A stretch of 64,000 nucleotides of DNA, taken from the NCBI GenBank assembly GCA_964567485.1, contig CAZMMX010000011.1, forward strand, positions 1-64,000. Reading direction: 5' to 3'. Below the pieces are notes generated by a model. The model made no database searches, was not told the origin of the DNA, and was given only the letters and a program-made list of their open reading frames with translations. The first letter of the stretch is position 1, and the number at the start of each line of letters is the position of its first letter. Below, in pieces: positions 25,256-33,403 of the stretch. Origin of the DNA: UBA1413 sp964567485 (lineage in GTDB: Bacteria; Bacteroidota; Bacteroidia; Bacteroidales; Prolixibacteraceae). The position numbers and the translations under genes are program-made.

Positions 25256-27163
25256 GTGAGTGATTTTCATCAAATATTACAGAAATACTGGGGCTATCCT
25301 GCTTTCAGGCCATTGCAGCTGGAGATTATTGAATCGGTAGCGGCAGGCAGGGATACTCTGGGATTGTTGCCCACGGGAGGGGGTAAGTCGGTTACTTTTC
25401 AGGTCTATTCCCTGTCGGTGGAGGGGATGTGCCTGGTGGTGACCCCGTTGATCGCCCTGATGAAGGACCAGGTGGAGAATCTCCGTCACCGGGGGATCAG
25501 GGCCCTGAGTCTTCACAGCGGCATGACCGCGGGGGAAATACGCACCACATTTAACAATGCCGTATGGGGGGACTACAAGTTCCTCTACGTCTCCCCCGAG
25601 AGGCTGGAGTCAGAGGTTTTTCTGGAGAAGCTCAGGCATATGCGGATCAACCTGATCACCGTCGATGAGGCCCACTGCATTTCGCAATGGGGTTATGACT
25701 TCCGGCCCAGTTATCTGAGAATTGCCAGTCTGCGTGCCTTGTTGCCGGGGATTCCCGTGTTGGCGCTCACGGCCACGGCCACACCTGTGGTGGTCGGGGA
25801 TATCCAGGAAAAGCTCCTCTTCAGGGAGAAAAATGTGAAGTCCACTTCCTTTACCCGGAGCAACCTGGCTTATATGGTCAGGGTGAAGGAGGATAAAATG
25901 GGGTACCTGGTGAAGAGTTTGCAGCGTGCCCGGGGGAGCGGAATTGTATATGTGAGAAATCGCCGGGGGACGAGGGAGATTGCGGAGCTTCTGCGCAAAA
26001 ACGGAATTGCTGCCGATTATTATCATGCCGGATTGAACGGGGAAGTGCGCCACCGCCGCCAGGATGATTGGATCAGCAACAAAACCCGGGTGATTGTGGC
26101 CACCAATGCCTTCGGGATGGGCATTGACAAGCCCGATGTCAGGTTTGTCATCCATGCTGATCTTCCCGATTCTCTGGAGGCCTATTTCCAGGAGGCCGGG
26201 CGTGCCGGCCGCGATGGCAAAAAGTCAGTGGCCGTTTTACTCTACAATCCTGCCGACAGGCTCAAACTGCAGAAACATCTTTCGGTGGTCTTTCCCTCGC
26301 TGGAGTATGTCAGAAGGATCTATGAGGCGGTGTGTAACTTTCTCCAAGTCGCTGTGGGCTTCGGCAAGAACCAGGTCTATGAATTTCCGCTGGAGCTTTT
26401 TGCCGAAAAATACCATTTTCAGGTGGCTCAGGTCTACCACAGCCTGAAAATCATTCAGCGACAGGGTTATATGGAGTTCACCGAAGAGGTCGATTCCCCC
26501 TCACGGGTTTACTTCACCGTCAGCCGTGACGACCTCTACCGCTTTCAGATAGCCAACGAGGAATACGACGGCTTCGTCAAGCTTCTCCTTCGCAGCTATA
26601 CGGGCCTGTTCACCGGCTATGTGATTATAGAGGAGGAGCTGCTGGCCTCCAGGGCAAGCACCACGGTTGAAGTGATCCGCACTTTTCTCAAGCAGCTCAA
26701 CAATAACCGCATCATCGACTATGTTCCCCGGAAAAAGACGCCCTACATCTTCTTGCCCCGTGAAAGGGCGGAACAGGATAAACTCTTTTTCTCGCGTGAG
26801 AATTACGACCTCCGAAAGCAGGACTTCTCCAACCGCATAGAGGCTGTCATCCATTATGCCTCATCCACCACGAAATGCAGAAGTCAGATCCTTCTGGAGT
26901 ATTTCGGGGAAACAGAATCCCAGCGTTGCGGCATCTGCGATGTTTGCCTGGAGCGCAATCAGTTGGGAATGAGTAAGCTGGAATTTGACCGCCTGGCCGC
27001 AGTCATCAGGGAAGGCCTCTCGGAACCGCTGACCCCCGAGGAACTGCTCTTCAGGCTGGGCCCCGACAACGAGAAGTTTCGAAATCTCCTCAGGTGGCTG
27101 ATGGACAACGAAAAAATTGTGCGAAGGATTGATAACCGTCTGGAGTGGAACAGTGGAAAGTGA
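25256..27163 (+). CDS. recQ: ATP-dependent DNA helicase RecQ (short form without HRDC)
   Basis: A 635-residue superfamily 2 helicase acting 3-prime to 5-prime in recombinational repair. Helicase motifs: LLPTGGGKS (I), TPLIALMKDQ (Ia), VDEAHCISQWGYDFRPSY (II and the RecQ aromatic loop), LALTATAT (III), ATNAFGMGIDKPDVR (V), QEAGRAGRDG (VI). The zinc-binding subdomain has its four Cys (CRSQILLEYFG ... CGICDVC near 540-565). After it, instead of a recognisable HRDC domain, there is a ~70-residue winged-helix-like end (PLTPEELLFRLGPDNEKFRNLL). Start is GTG 25256; no ATG is available in frame before the helicase core. Divergent from guaB. Confidence 0.95.
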   Translation: MSDFHQILQKYWGYPAFRPLQLEIIESVAAGRDTLGLLPTGGGKSVTFQVYSLSVEGMCLVVTPLIALMKDQVENLRHRGIRALSLHSGMTAGEIRTTFNNAVWGDYKFLYVSPERLESEVFLEKLRHMRINLITVDEAHCISQWGYDFRPSYLRIASLRALLPGIPVLALTATATPVVVGDIQEKLLFREKNVKSTSFTRSNLAYMVRVKEDKMGYLVKSLQRARGSGIVYVRNRRGTREIAELLRKNGIAADYYHAGLNGEVRHRRQDDWISNKTRVIVATNAFGMGIDKPDVRFVIHADLPDSLEAYFQEAGRAGRDGKKSVAVLLYNPADRLKLQKHLSVVFPSLEYVRRIYEAVCNFLQVAVGFGKNQVYEFPLELFAEKYHFQVAQVYHSLKIIQRQGYMEFTEEVDSPSRVYFTVSRDDLYRFQIANEEYDGFVKLLLRSYTGLFTGYVIIEEELLASRASTTVEVIRTFLKQLNNNRIIDYVPRKKTPYIFLPRERAEQDKLFFSRENYDLRKQDFSNRIEAVIHYASSTTKCRSQILLEYFGETESQRCGICDVCLERNQLGMSKLEFDRLAAVIREGLSEPLTPEELLFRLGPDNEKFRNLLRWLMDNEKIVRRIDNRLEWNSGK

Positions 27164-27173
27164 GTGTTTTTCT

Positions 27174-27181
27174 TATTTTTG
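27174..27181 (+). promoter_or_regulatory. -7 promoter element of DUF5063 operon
   Basis: TATTTTTG is an exact TAnnTTTG match, 18 bases before the ATG at 27200, so the following trio may be transcribed separately from recQ. No clear -33 TTTG. Confidence 0.5.
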
Positions 27182-27199
27182 CAGGATCATTTGTGAAAT

Positions 27200-27814
27200 A
27201 TGGAAAACAACGGGATAAATTCCCTGGTGTATGGCAGGAATGTCGTGGAATTTGTGGCGGTGGCCAGTGAATTATGCCAGGTCATAGAGAATCCGGGGAA
27301 ATACACTTTGCCGGGAGTTGTTGATCTGACGCGGAAGCTGCTGCCTTTGCTCTATTTTAAGGCTTCCCTTCTTCCGGTGGCAGAACCGGTAGCCGACGAT
27401 CCTCTGGAGAAATTTGTCACGGAGCTCGATTATAACCGTTACCTCCAGAAGTGGGCGGAAATTCTGGGAGAACATGATCATTACCCAGAGGTATTTGACC
27501 CAGAGATTCAATTTGGCAGTGAAGCGGTGACCGCCTCCATTTCCGAGAGTTTAATGGATATCTACCAGGATTTGAAGGATTTTCTTACTTCGTATAGTTT
27601 AGGTAATGAAGAGGTTATGAATGATGCCCTGGCGGAATGCAGGACCCATTTTGCCGATTTCTGGGGTCATCGGCTGGTGAGTGTTCTCAGGGCGCTGCAT
27701 CTGTTGACCTTTAGTGGCCAGTTGGAGGCTGGGGAGCGGGCAGCGGAGGATCCCGGGCAACCGCGAGGTTCTTCAGGCTGGGTAGACCGTTTTTTTAAGG
27801 GTGGCAATGAGTGA
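27200..27814 (+). CDS. DUF5063 domain-containing protein
   Basis: A 204-residue soluble, acidic, mostly helical protein. It matches the Bacteroidota-type DUF5063 family: NVVEFVAVASELCQVIENP near the N-terminus, LTRKLLPLLYFKASLLP, and the C-terminal ALAECRTHFADFWGHRLVSVLRALHLL. No catalytic motif is visible and no function is known. The gene overlaps the following exonuclease gene by 8 bases, which in turn overlaps a methyltransferase gene by 4, so the three proteins are probably made in fixed proportion. This linkage suggests a role in RNA maturation or decay, but that is inference from position. Confidence 0.85.
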   Translation: MENNGINSLVYGRNVVEFVAVASELCQVIENPGKYTLPGVVDLTRKLLPLLYFKASLLPVAEPVADDPLEKFVTELDYNRYLQKWAEILGEHDHYPEVFDPEIQFGSEAVTASISESLMDIYQDLKDFLTSYSLGNEEVMNDALAECRTHFADFWGHRLVSVLRALHLLTFSGQLEAGERAAEDPGQPRGSSGWVDRFFKGGNE

Positions 27815-28403
27815 GTTATTGGAGAATATCAGGGATTCCATTTCCCGGGAGGAAATGGCGGAGTTGCCGTTGCGGCAATTCCAGGGAGAAATCACGATTG
27901 TGGAGACCCAGGCCATGGTCCGTGAGGCTGTTGATGCCTTGTCGCAGATCGGGGTGCTGGGATTTGATACAGAGACGAAACCCTCCTTCAGGAAGGGGGA
28001 TAACCATCAGGTGGCCCTGTTGCAACTGGCTACGCGGGATAAGGCGTGGCTCTTCAGGGTGAAGAAAACAGGGCTTCCCCGGGAGGTGTGTCGTTTACTG
28101 GCCGACCCGAAGATTCTCAAGGCCGGGGTGGCCATTCGTGACGACCTGAAGGGATTGCAGAGAATCACGCCCTTCAAACCTGCCGGGTTCATCGAGTTGC
28201 AGGATAGGGCCCAGTCTGTGGGAATAAAGGATTTCAGTCTGAAAAAGCTATGCGCCATTCTTTTAGGGTTCAGGATTTCCAAATCGCAGCAGCTCTCCAA
28301 CTGGGAGGCTGACCAGTTGGCCCCTCCGCAGCAGGCGTATGCGGCCACCGATGCCTGGGCATCCCTTCTTATTTATGAGAAATTTCAGGAGATCAGTCTA
28401 TGA
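27807..28403 (+). CDS. RNase D-like 3-prime-5-prime exonuclease domain protein
   Basis: A 198-residue DEDD-family exonuclease. Exo I is LGFDTETKPSF (the first two acidic residues), Exo II is in GVAIRDDLKGLQ, and Exo III is YAATDAWASLLIYEKF, with Tyr spaced as in DEDDy enzymes. It lacks the HRDC domains of true RNase D, so it is a stand-alone exonuclease domain; RNA or DNA could be the substrate. ATG 27807 is preferred to the GTG at 27801. Start overlaps the DUF5063 stop; its own stop overlaps the next start as ATGA. In Bacteroidota this order with DUF5063 appears to me to be recurrent, from memory only. Confidence 0.88.
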   Translation: MSELLENIRDSISREEMAELPLRQFQGEITIVETQAMVREAVDALSQIGVLGFDTETKPSFRKGDNHQVALLQLATRDKAWLFRVKKTGLPREVCRLLADPKILKAGVAIRDDLKGLQRITPFKPAGFIELQDRAQSVGIKDFSLKKLCAILLGFRISKSQQLSNWEADQLAPPQQAYAATDAWASLLIYEKFQEISL

Positions 28404-29590
28404 GCAGCTATCGTACCCTTGAGCTGAAGGCCGGCAAGGAGCAGTCATTGCTCCGTTTTCATCCATGGGTTTTCTCGGGTGCCATTGGGAAGCTTCCTTC
28501 CGACCTTCGTGAGGGAGAGATGGTCAGGGTGGTGGGACGCCACGGTGATCACCTGGGGTGGGGCCATTATCAGGTGGGCTCCATAGCGGTGAGGATTGTC
28601 TCCTTTGAGGATAAGGTCCCCGGGGCTACCCTGTGGCGTGATAAGATCGCCGCTGCCCTTGAAGTGCGGCGAAAGACGGGAATTGCCGGGCGTCCCGGGA
28701 ATAATGTATACCGGCTGGTGCATGGTGAGGGAGACGGAATGCCGGGGCTGATTGCCGATATGTACAATGGGGTGGTGGTCATCCAGGCCCATAGTGCGGG
28801 CATGTTCCTGGTGCGTCACGAGATCGCCGGTGCCCTTGCTGAGGTGCTCGGGAATGAACTCACCGCCGTTTATGATAAAAGTGAGAAAACCGTTCCCTAT
28901 AAGGCGGGGCTGGAACCCCACGATGGTTATCTTCTGGGTGGGGCCACGGTGCCCCACGAGGTGACGGAACTGGGACTTCGTTTTCACGTCGATTGGGAAA
29001 CAGGCCAGAAAACGGGTTTTTTCATCGATCAGAGGGAGAACCGCCGGTTGGTGGAGCAATACAGTGCCGGAAGGAAGGTGTTGAATATGTTTAGTTATAC
29101 CGGAGGGTTTTCGGCCTATGCCATGCGGGGAGGGGCTGAGATGGTCCACTCGGTCGATGCCTCGCGGAGTGCCGTGGAGATGAGCCTGGCCAACGTAGGC
29201 CTCACTTTTCCCGGTGACGACCGCCACAGCGCCTTTACGGCCGATGCCTTTGAGTTCATGCAGGGCATTGGCGGGAGGTATGACCTGATCATTCTCGATC
29301 CCCCGGCCTTTGCCAAACATCAGGAAGCGCTGCCCCAGGCCCTGAAGGCTTACAAACGCATTAACGCCAGGGCCATGGAGACCATCATGCCCGGGGGCAT
29401 TCTTTTTACTTTTTCCTGTTCCCAGATTGTGGCCCGTGACAGGTTCCGTGAGGCGGTCTTCAGTGCTGCGGCCATCAGCCGCCGCCAGGTCAGGATACTG
29501 CATCAGCTCACCCAGCCTGCTGATCATCCCGTAAGCATTTACCATCCCGAAGGGGAATACCTCAAGGGACTGGTCCTTTATGTGGAATAG
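28400..29590 (+). CDS. rlmI: RlmI-like class I SAM-dependent rRNA (cytosine-5) methyltransferase
   Basis: A 396-residue protein. The N-terminal PUA-like domain (about 1-75; FHPWVFSGAIGKLPSDLREGEMVRVV) binds RNA. A central EEHEE subdomain (about 75-185) precedes the Rossmann methyltransferase domain: GFFIDQRENRR, VLNMFSYTGGFSAYAMRGGA (SAM site), VDASRSAVEM, LDPPAFAKH (motif IV) and FTFSCS. E. coli RlmI methylates C1962 of 23S rRNA; this is the same architecture and length, though paralogues with other sites exist. The start forms an ATGA overlap with the exonuclease gene. Convergent with the aldo/keto reductase gene 21 bases away. Confidence 0.9.
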   Translation: MSSYRTLELKAGKEQSLLRFHPWVFSGAIGKLPSDLREGEMVRVVGRHGDHLGWGHYQVGSIAVRIVSFEDKVPGATLWRDKIAAALEVRRKTGIAGRPGNNVYRLVHGEGDGMPGLIADMYNGVVVIQAHSAGMFLVRHEIAGALAEVLGNELTAVYDKSEKTVPYKAGLEPHDGYLLGGATVPHEVTELGLRFHVDWETGQKTGFFIDQRENRRLVEQYSAGRKVLNMFSYTGGFSAYAMRGGAEMVHSVDASRSAVEMSLANVGLTFPGDDRHSAFTADAFEFMQGIGGRYDLIILDPPAFAKHQEALPQALKAYKRINARAMETIMPGGILFTFSCSQIVARDRFREAVFSAAAISRRQVRILHQLTQPADHPVSIYHPEGEYLKGLVLYVE

Positions 29591-29611
29591 TCTCCCGTGG
29601 TGGGGGTGATG

Positions 29612-31087
29612 TCAGGCCAGGGTGGCTTCCGCACGTTTCCCCGCGGCATCGATGGCGGCTACTACGACGGGGCCATCGGGCAGGTCGGCAGGACAAACGA
29701 AGGGTTCCTTTTTCAGGATCTGGGGATGGTGTGGGATTTCAGCGATGACCACTCCTTCTGCCATGACTTCATATTTGACTACCGGGTCGTCACCGGCAAA
29801 GGCTGTTTGCCAGGTGAGTTGCAGTTTTCCCTCCTTCTCCGTTTTTCTCAGTTCCCGGGGGGCCGAGAGCCCTGATTTTTCCATTTGGAAATAGTTGGTT
29901 TTTCCCTCCTTTATGCCGGCAGCCAGAGTTTCTGTTTTCTGTCTCTCAGCAGGAGTGAGTCCGTCGGGGGCGATTTGGGCGGCATAGAAATTCTGGACCA
30001 GCTGGCATTTCAGGGGGTCCTCGTCGATGTGGCCTATGCCGGTAATGAGGGTATGGACTCCCGGGGTGGTGAGGGAGTATTCGATGAGGGGGCGGCTGGG
30101 GACGGCCGGGTCACCCACTTGGAGATAAACATGTTCCGGTTTGTTGGACCATTCCGGTTTTTTGTGGTACATGGCGGCATCGGCAAAGGCCTTCATGCCG
30201 ATGATGCCCATTCCTTTGGCCTCTGCCACGGGGATGACATTGTGCTGCATGTTGAACATCAGCCTATCGTTGGCATTGATGGCGACCAGCAGTCCTTCGA
30301 GGATTCCCCATTCATCGCGCTGGATCATGTCGATCATGGCCGGGGGATTGTAATGTCCCGAGAATCCAATATGACGGATCAGCTTTTCCTGGCGGGGGTT
30401 CATGCCGGTGAGGTTGGACCCATCGCGGAAATCTCTGAGTGCCACCAGGGCACCGAAATTTCCCTGTGGGTCAAGCGGGGTCTCCAGTCCCTCGTATAAA
30501 ACGTCGACCTCGGCACTATTGTGCAGGGTGTGAATCAGAACCATGTCGAGGTATGCCCCTTCGGGATAATGCCCTTCTCCGTCGCCGAAGATCTGGGTCA
30601 GGGAACGCCGGAGGTCATCTACGGCACACTGTACATTTTCACCGTTTGACCAGTTGCTGACATTATCACGGGGTTCCCATCCCGGTTTTCCCCAGCGCAT
30701 GCATGTTTTGGAGGTGAGCCAGATGCTTTGGCGGAGTTCCTCGCGATAACCCTCTTCTCCGGGAATCAGCTGCAACTTCCGGAAGGCCTTGTTAAAGTTT
30801 CCCTGGCTGGGGCCATAAAGGTTGGAGGTGTCGTAATAGTTGATGCCCAGGTCAAAGGCCTTGAGAATGATGGCCACAGGATCGACCCCTTCGGGTGTCC
30901 ACTGGATCGAAGCCTGTCCACCCAGTCCCAGGGTAGTCACCATGAAATCGTGTTTCCCGAATTTGCGTTTCATGGGGGCGGGGGTCTTTTCGATGTTACA
31001 GCTCCCGAGAGGCAACAGCGATACCGCGGCGGTCGTGGCGGCGGTGGTTTTGAGGAAATTCCTGCGTGAAAGTGTGTGTTTTTCCAT
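29612..31087 (-). CDS. Tat-exported aldo/keto reductase with C-terminal extension
   Basis: A 491-residue protein. Residues 1-30 contain the twin-arginine signal SRRNFLKTTAATTAAV followed by a Cys (LLPLGSC) that may be lipidated. The aldo/keto reductase barrel follows: GINYYDTSNLYGPSQGN carries the catalytic Asp and Tyr, LTSKT the Lys, and VLIHTLH the His; the NADPH-site region near LITGIGHIDE is recognisable. The last ~90 residues (from about 400) look like a fibronectin III-type beta-sandwich (LQLTWQTAFAGDDPVVKYEVMAEG). Exported members of this family are frequent in Bacteroidota, with unknown substrates, perhaps sugars. It starts 3 bases after DUF190, so it belongs to the rhaB-crcB-DUF190 unit. 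Confidence 0.85.
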   Translation of the reverse strand: MEKHTLSRRNFLKTTAATTAAVSLLPLGSCNIEKTPAPMKRKFGKHDFMVTTLGLGGQASIQWTPEGVDPVAIILKAFDLGINYYDTSNLYGPSQGNFNKAFRKLQLIPGEEGYREELRQSIWLTSKTCMRWGKPGWEPRDNVSNWSNGENVQCAVDDLRRSLTQIFGDGEGHYPEGAYLDMVLIHTLHNSAEVDVLYEGLETPLDPQGNFGALVALRDFRDGSNLTGMNPRQEKLIRHIGFSGHYNPPAMIDMIQRDEWGILEGLLVAINANDRLMFNMQHNVIPVAEAKGMGIIGMKAFADAAMYHKKPEWSNKPEHVYLQVGDPAVPSRPLIEYSLTTPGVHTLITGIGHIDEDPLKCQLVQNFYAAQIAPDGLTPAERQKTETLAAGIKEGKTNYFQMEKSGLSAPRELRKTEKEGKLQLTWQTAFAGDDPVVKYEVMAEGVVIAEIPHHPQILKKEPFVCPADLPDGPVVVAAIDAAGKRAEATLA

Positions 31088-31090
31088 AAC

Positions 31091-31450
31091 TCAGATATTT
31101 CGTTTGCTTCCTGATTTGCACAACACCACGGTGGTTTTGTCGAGGGTGACCAGGCATCCGTAGCGTATCGATTCGAGCAGCGGCATCACCGTCGCCAGGA
31201 AAGCGTCGACTTGTGGTTTTTCATCGATGATCTCAACGATGACGGGAACTTTATCGGTATTTTCCCAGAATTTGTAGGAATGGATCACAGAGCTGGCGCC
31301 GTAGCTGAGGACTCCCTTGATGACGGTAGCTCCGGCAATGCCCTGTTTCTTGGCTTCGAAGACCAGGTGTTCATAGAGTGGTTGCTGGTTTACCTTGTCG
31401 GAAGAGCCAATGTAAATACGAAGGAGGTAGTGGTCAGATGGTGCATCCAT
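31091..31450 (-). CDS. DUF190 domain-containing protein
   Basis: A 119-residue protein of the DUF190 family: LLRIYIGSSDKVNQQPLYEHLVFEAKKQGIAGATVIKGVLSYG and VPVIVEIIDEKPQVDAFL are diagnostic. The fold is PII-like (ferredoxin-type) and members are frequently encoded beside CrcB fluoride channels, as here (start codon 2 bases after the crcB stop). It may sense a ligand and regulate the channel, but that is not proven. ATG 31450 matches the family N-terminus; the same frame is open further upstream inside crcB but that part is not coding. Confidence 0.92.
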   Translation of the reverse strand: MDAPSDHYLLRIYIGSSDKVNQQPLYEHLVFEAKKQGIAGATVIKGVLSYGASSVIHSYKFWENTDKVPVIVEIIDEKPQVDAFLATVMPLLESIRYGCLVTLDKTTVVLCKSGSKRNI

Positions 31451-31452
31451 GG

Positions 31453-31830
31453 TCAGTTGATGTTGGTGATCAGTTTTCCGGCAAATACGGCCATGATACC
31501 CAGAAAAAAGCTGAGGGAGGAGTAAAGGGCAAAGCGCAGCCACTCCTGTTGTTCCATGAGCATCAGGGCGTCGTTGGAGAAGGTGGAGAAGGTGGTGAAT
31601 CCGCCGCAGAGACCTACGGTGAGGAAGAGCCGCACTTCGGGTGAGAGGAAATTTCCCTTTTCTGAAATTCCGTAGATGATCCCAATCAGGAAACATCCCA
31701 TCAGGTTGACGATGAAGGTTCCCCAGGGGAAGAGGGTGGAGAGGTGGAGTTGGAAATACCTGGAAATAAGAAATCTGGCGATGGTCCCTATGAACCCTCC
31801 GAAACCGATGAACAGTAAAGATTTAAACAT
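31453..31830 (-). CDS. crcB: Fluoride efflux channel CrcB/Fluc
   Basis: A 125-residue, four-helix inner-membrane protein. Dual-topology dimers of Fluc export F- passively. Hallmarks: FIGFGGFIGTIARFLISR at the start, GTFIVNLMGCFLIG with the pore Asn, and GLCGGFTTFSTFSNDAL with the phenylalanine/threonine track and the Na+-site loop. A single gene here implies a homodimer. It sits between rhaB and DUF190; I see no fluoride riboswitch in the 13 bases between rhaB and crcB, and no room for one. Confidence 0.96.
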   Translation of the reverse strand: MFKSLLFIGFGGFIGTIARFLISRYFQLHLSTLFPWGTFIVNLMGCFLIGIIYGISEKGNFLSPEVRLFLTVGLCGGFTTFSTFSNDALMLMEQQEWLRFALYSSLSFFLGIMAVFAGKLITNIN

Positions 31831-31843
31831 AATACAGGAGCTC

Positions 31844-33331
31844 TTATTTCGTATGGTTTAGTTCCAGGATCAGTTTGAAGCGGAGGTAGCTTTCCTCCCA
31901 TTGCTGGGTGTTGGCGGGGAGGTATTGGATCACGCCGAAGGAGTCGGAGACGATTTTTCTCATTTCGGAGAGGGACTCCACGTATCCGAGTCCGCGGGCT
32001 TGCATGAGGATATTTCCGATGGCCGTGGCTTCCACGGGGCCGGCCAGAACGGGCAGTCCGGTAGCGTTGGCCGTCAGCTGGCAGAGGAAGCGGTTGTTGG
32101 CGCCGCCGCCGATGATGTGTATCTTCTCCACTGGTTTTTTGATCATTTTTTCGATCTGTTCCAGGGTGAATTTGTATTTGAGGGCGAGGCTTTCGTAGAC
32201 ACAACGGGCGATGGCGGCTTTTCCGGAGGGTATCGGCTGGCCTGATTTTTCGCAAAATGCGCAGATGGCGGTGGGCATATCTCCGGGGTTAAGGAAGGAG
32301 AGGTCGTCGGGGTCTACCAGGCTGACAAATGGGGTGGCCGAGCGGCTCAGGTCAACGATGTCACTCCAGGAAAGTGGGGATTCCTCATCCCATTGGCGTT
32401 TACACTCCTGGATGAGCCACAGTCCCATGATGTTTTTAAGAAACCGTGTGGTTCCGTCGACGCCGCCCTCGTTGGTGAAGTTCTGGGCCAGGGTTTCTTC
32501 TGACACCTGGGGTTGGGGAGATTCAATGCCCATGAGCGACCATGTTCCGGAGCTGATGTAGGCCCATGTGCCTTCAGTGGCGGGAACGGCGGCGATGGCC
32601 GAGGCCGTATCGTGGGAGGCCACGGCAATACAGGGCACCGCCTCGCTTCCTGTTTCGGCGCATACCTCAGGAAGCAGCGACCCCAAAACACTCCCCGGAG
32701 GGATGATCTCTTCGACCAGCTCATGGGGAATTCCCGCCACATCGAACAGGCGGTATTCCCATTCCGGTTTTCCGGCCTTCAACATCTGAGAGGTGCTGGC
32801 GATGGTATATTCATTTTTCCTGATTCCGGTGAAGAGGAAATTCAGGACATCGGGGGTGAAGAGGAGGGAGCTGGCGATTTTCATGGTTTGCAGGCCGGAA
32901 CGGGTGGCCGAGAAGAGCTGGAACAGGGTGTTGAATTGCATGAACTGGATGCCCGTGAGGAGGTAGGTCTCCTTTCTGGGGAGGAGTTCAAAAAACTGCT
33001 TCATGCTCTCGTCGGTACGTTTGTCGCGATAGGCAAAGGGAAGCCCGGACAGTTGGCCGTCGGCAGTCACCAGGGCATAGTCGACGCCCCAGGTGTCGAT
33101 GCCTATGGATTCCGGCTGTATCTGCATCTCCTTGACACATTTGGCCAGTCCCGTCTTCAGTTCGCTGAACAGGGAAAAGATGTTCCAATAGTAATGGCCA
33201 TGGATAAGAGACATCTGGTTGGTGAAGCGGTGGACTTCGGTGAGGGTCAGGTTTTCGCCCGTCAGGGAGCCCAGGATGGCCCTTCCTCCGGATGCCCCGA
33301 GGTCAAAGGCCAGAAAGTGGTGTGGAATCAT
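31844..33331 (-). CDS. rhaB: Rhamnulokinase (RhaB family FGGY kinase; may act on L-fuculose)
   Basis: A 495-residue sugar kinase. It follows E. coli RhaB closely: LAFDLGASGGRAILG (phosphate loop), IGIDTWGVDYALV, PFAYRDKRT, GIQFMQFNTLFQL, VASHDTASAIAAVP with the catalytic Asp, YISSGTWSLMGIE, NEGGVDGTTRFLKNIMGLWL, HIIGGGANNRFL and AGPVEATAIGN. RhaB phosphorylates L-rhamnulose at O1. There is no rhamnose isomerase or aldolase gene in the window, but fucI lies 23 kb away; Bacteroidota fucose kinases belong to the same family, so L-fuculose is a possible substrate. It heads a tight unit with crcB (13 bases), DUF190 and the aldo/keto reductase, 72 bases after rarA. Confidence 0.9.
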   Translation of the reverse strand: MIPHHFLAFDLGASGGRAILGSLTGENLTLTEVHRFTNQMSLIHGHYYWNIFSLFSELKTGLAKCVKEMQIQPESIGIDTWGVDYALVTADGQLSGLPFAYRDKRTDESMKQFFELLPRKETYLLTGIQFMQFNTLFQLFSATRSGLQTMKIASSLLFTPDVLNFLFTGIRKNEYTIASTSQMLKAGKPEWEYRLFDVAGIPHELVEEIIPPGSVLGSLLPEVCAETGSEAVPCIAVASHDTASAIAAVPATEGTWAYISSGTWSLMGIESPQPQVSEETLAQNFTNEGGVDGTTRFLKNIMGLWLIQECKRQWDEESPLSWSDIVDLSRSATPFVSLVDPDDLSFLNPGDMPTAICAFCEKSGQPIPSGKAAIARCVYESLALKYKFTLEQIEKMIKKPVEKIHIIGGGANNRFLCQLTANATGLPVLAGPVEATAIGNILMQARGLGYVESLSEMRKIVSDSFGVIQYLPANTQQWEESYLRFKLILELNHTK

Positions 33332-33403
33332 GGGTGGTGGTATTACGCTGATTGAAATAAAAAGGCAAGTTAAGAAAATGCACTGTTATTCGGAAATGGG
33401 GTC

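Noticed and set aside
25256..27163. Frameshift or missing start in recQ because no ATG begins the frame
   Set aside because: GTG 25256 gives a normal RecQ N-terminus and the helicase motifs are complete.
28445..29545. Open frame of 366 codons opposite the RlmI-like gene
   Set aside because: The plus-strand frame has a full set of methyltransferase motifs; the minus frame has none and is a mirror of it.
31831..31843. Fluoride riboswitch before crcB
   Set aside because: Only 13 bases separate rhaB and crcB; there is no space for the aptamer and none is seen upstream of rhaB.
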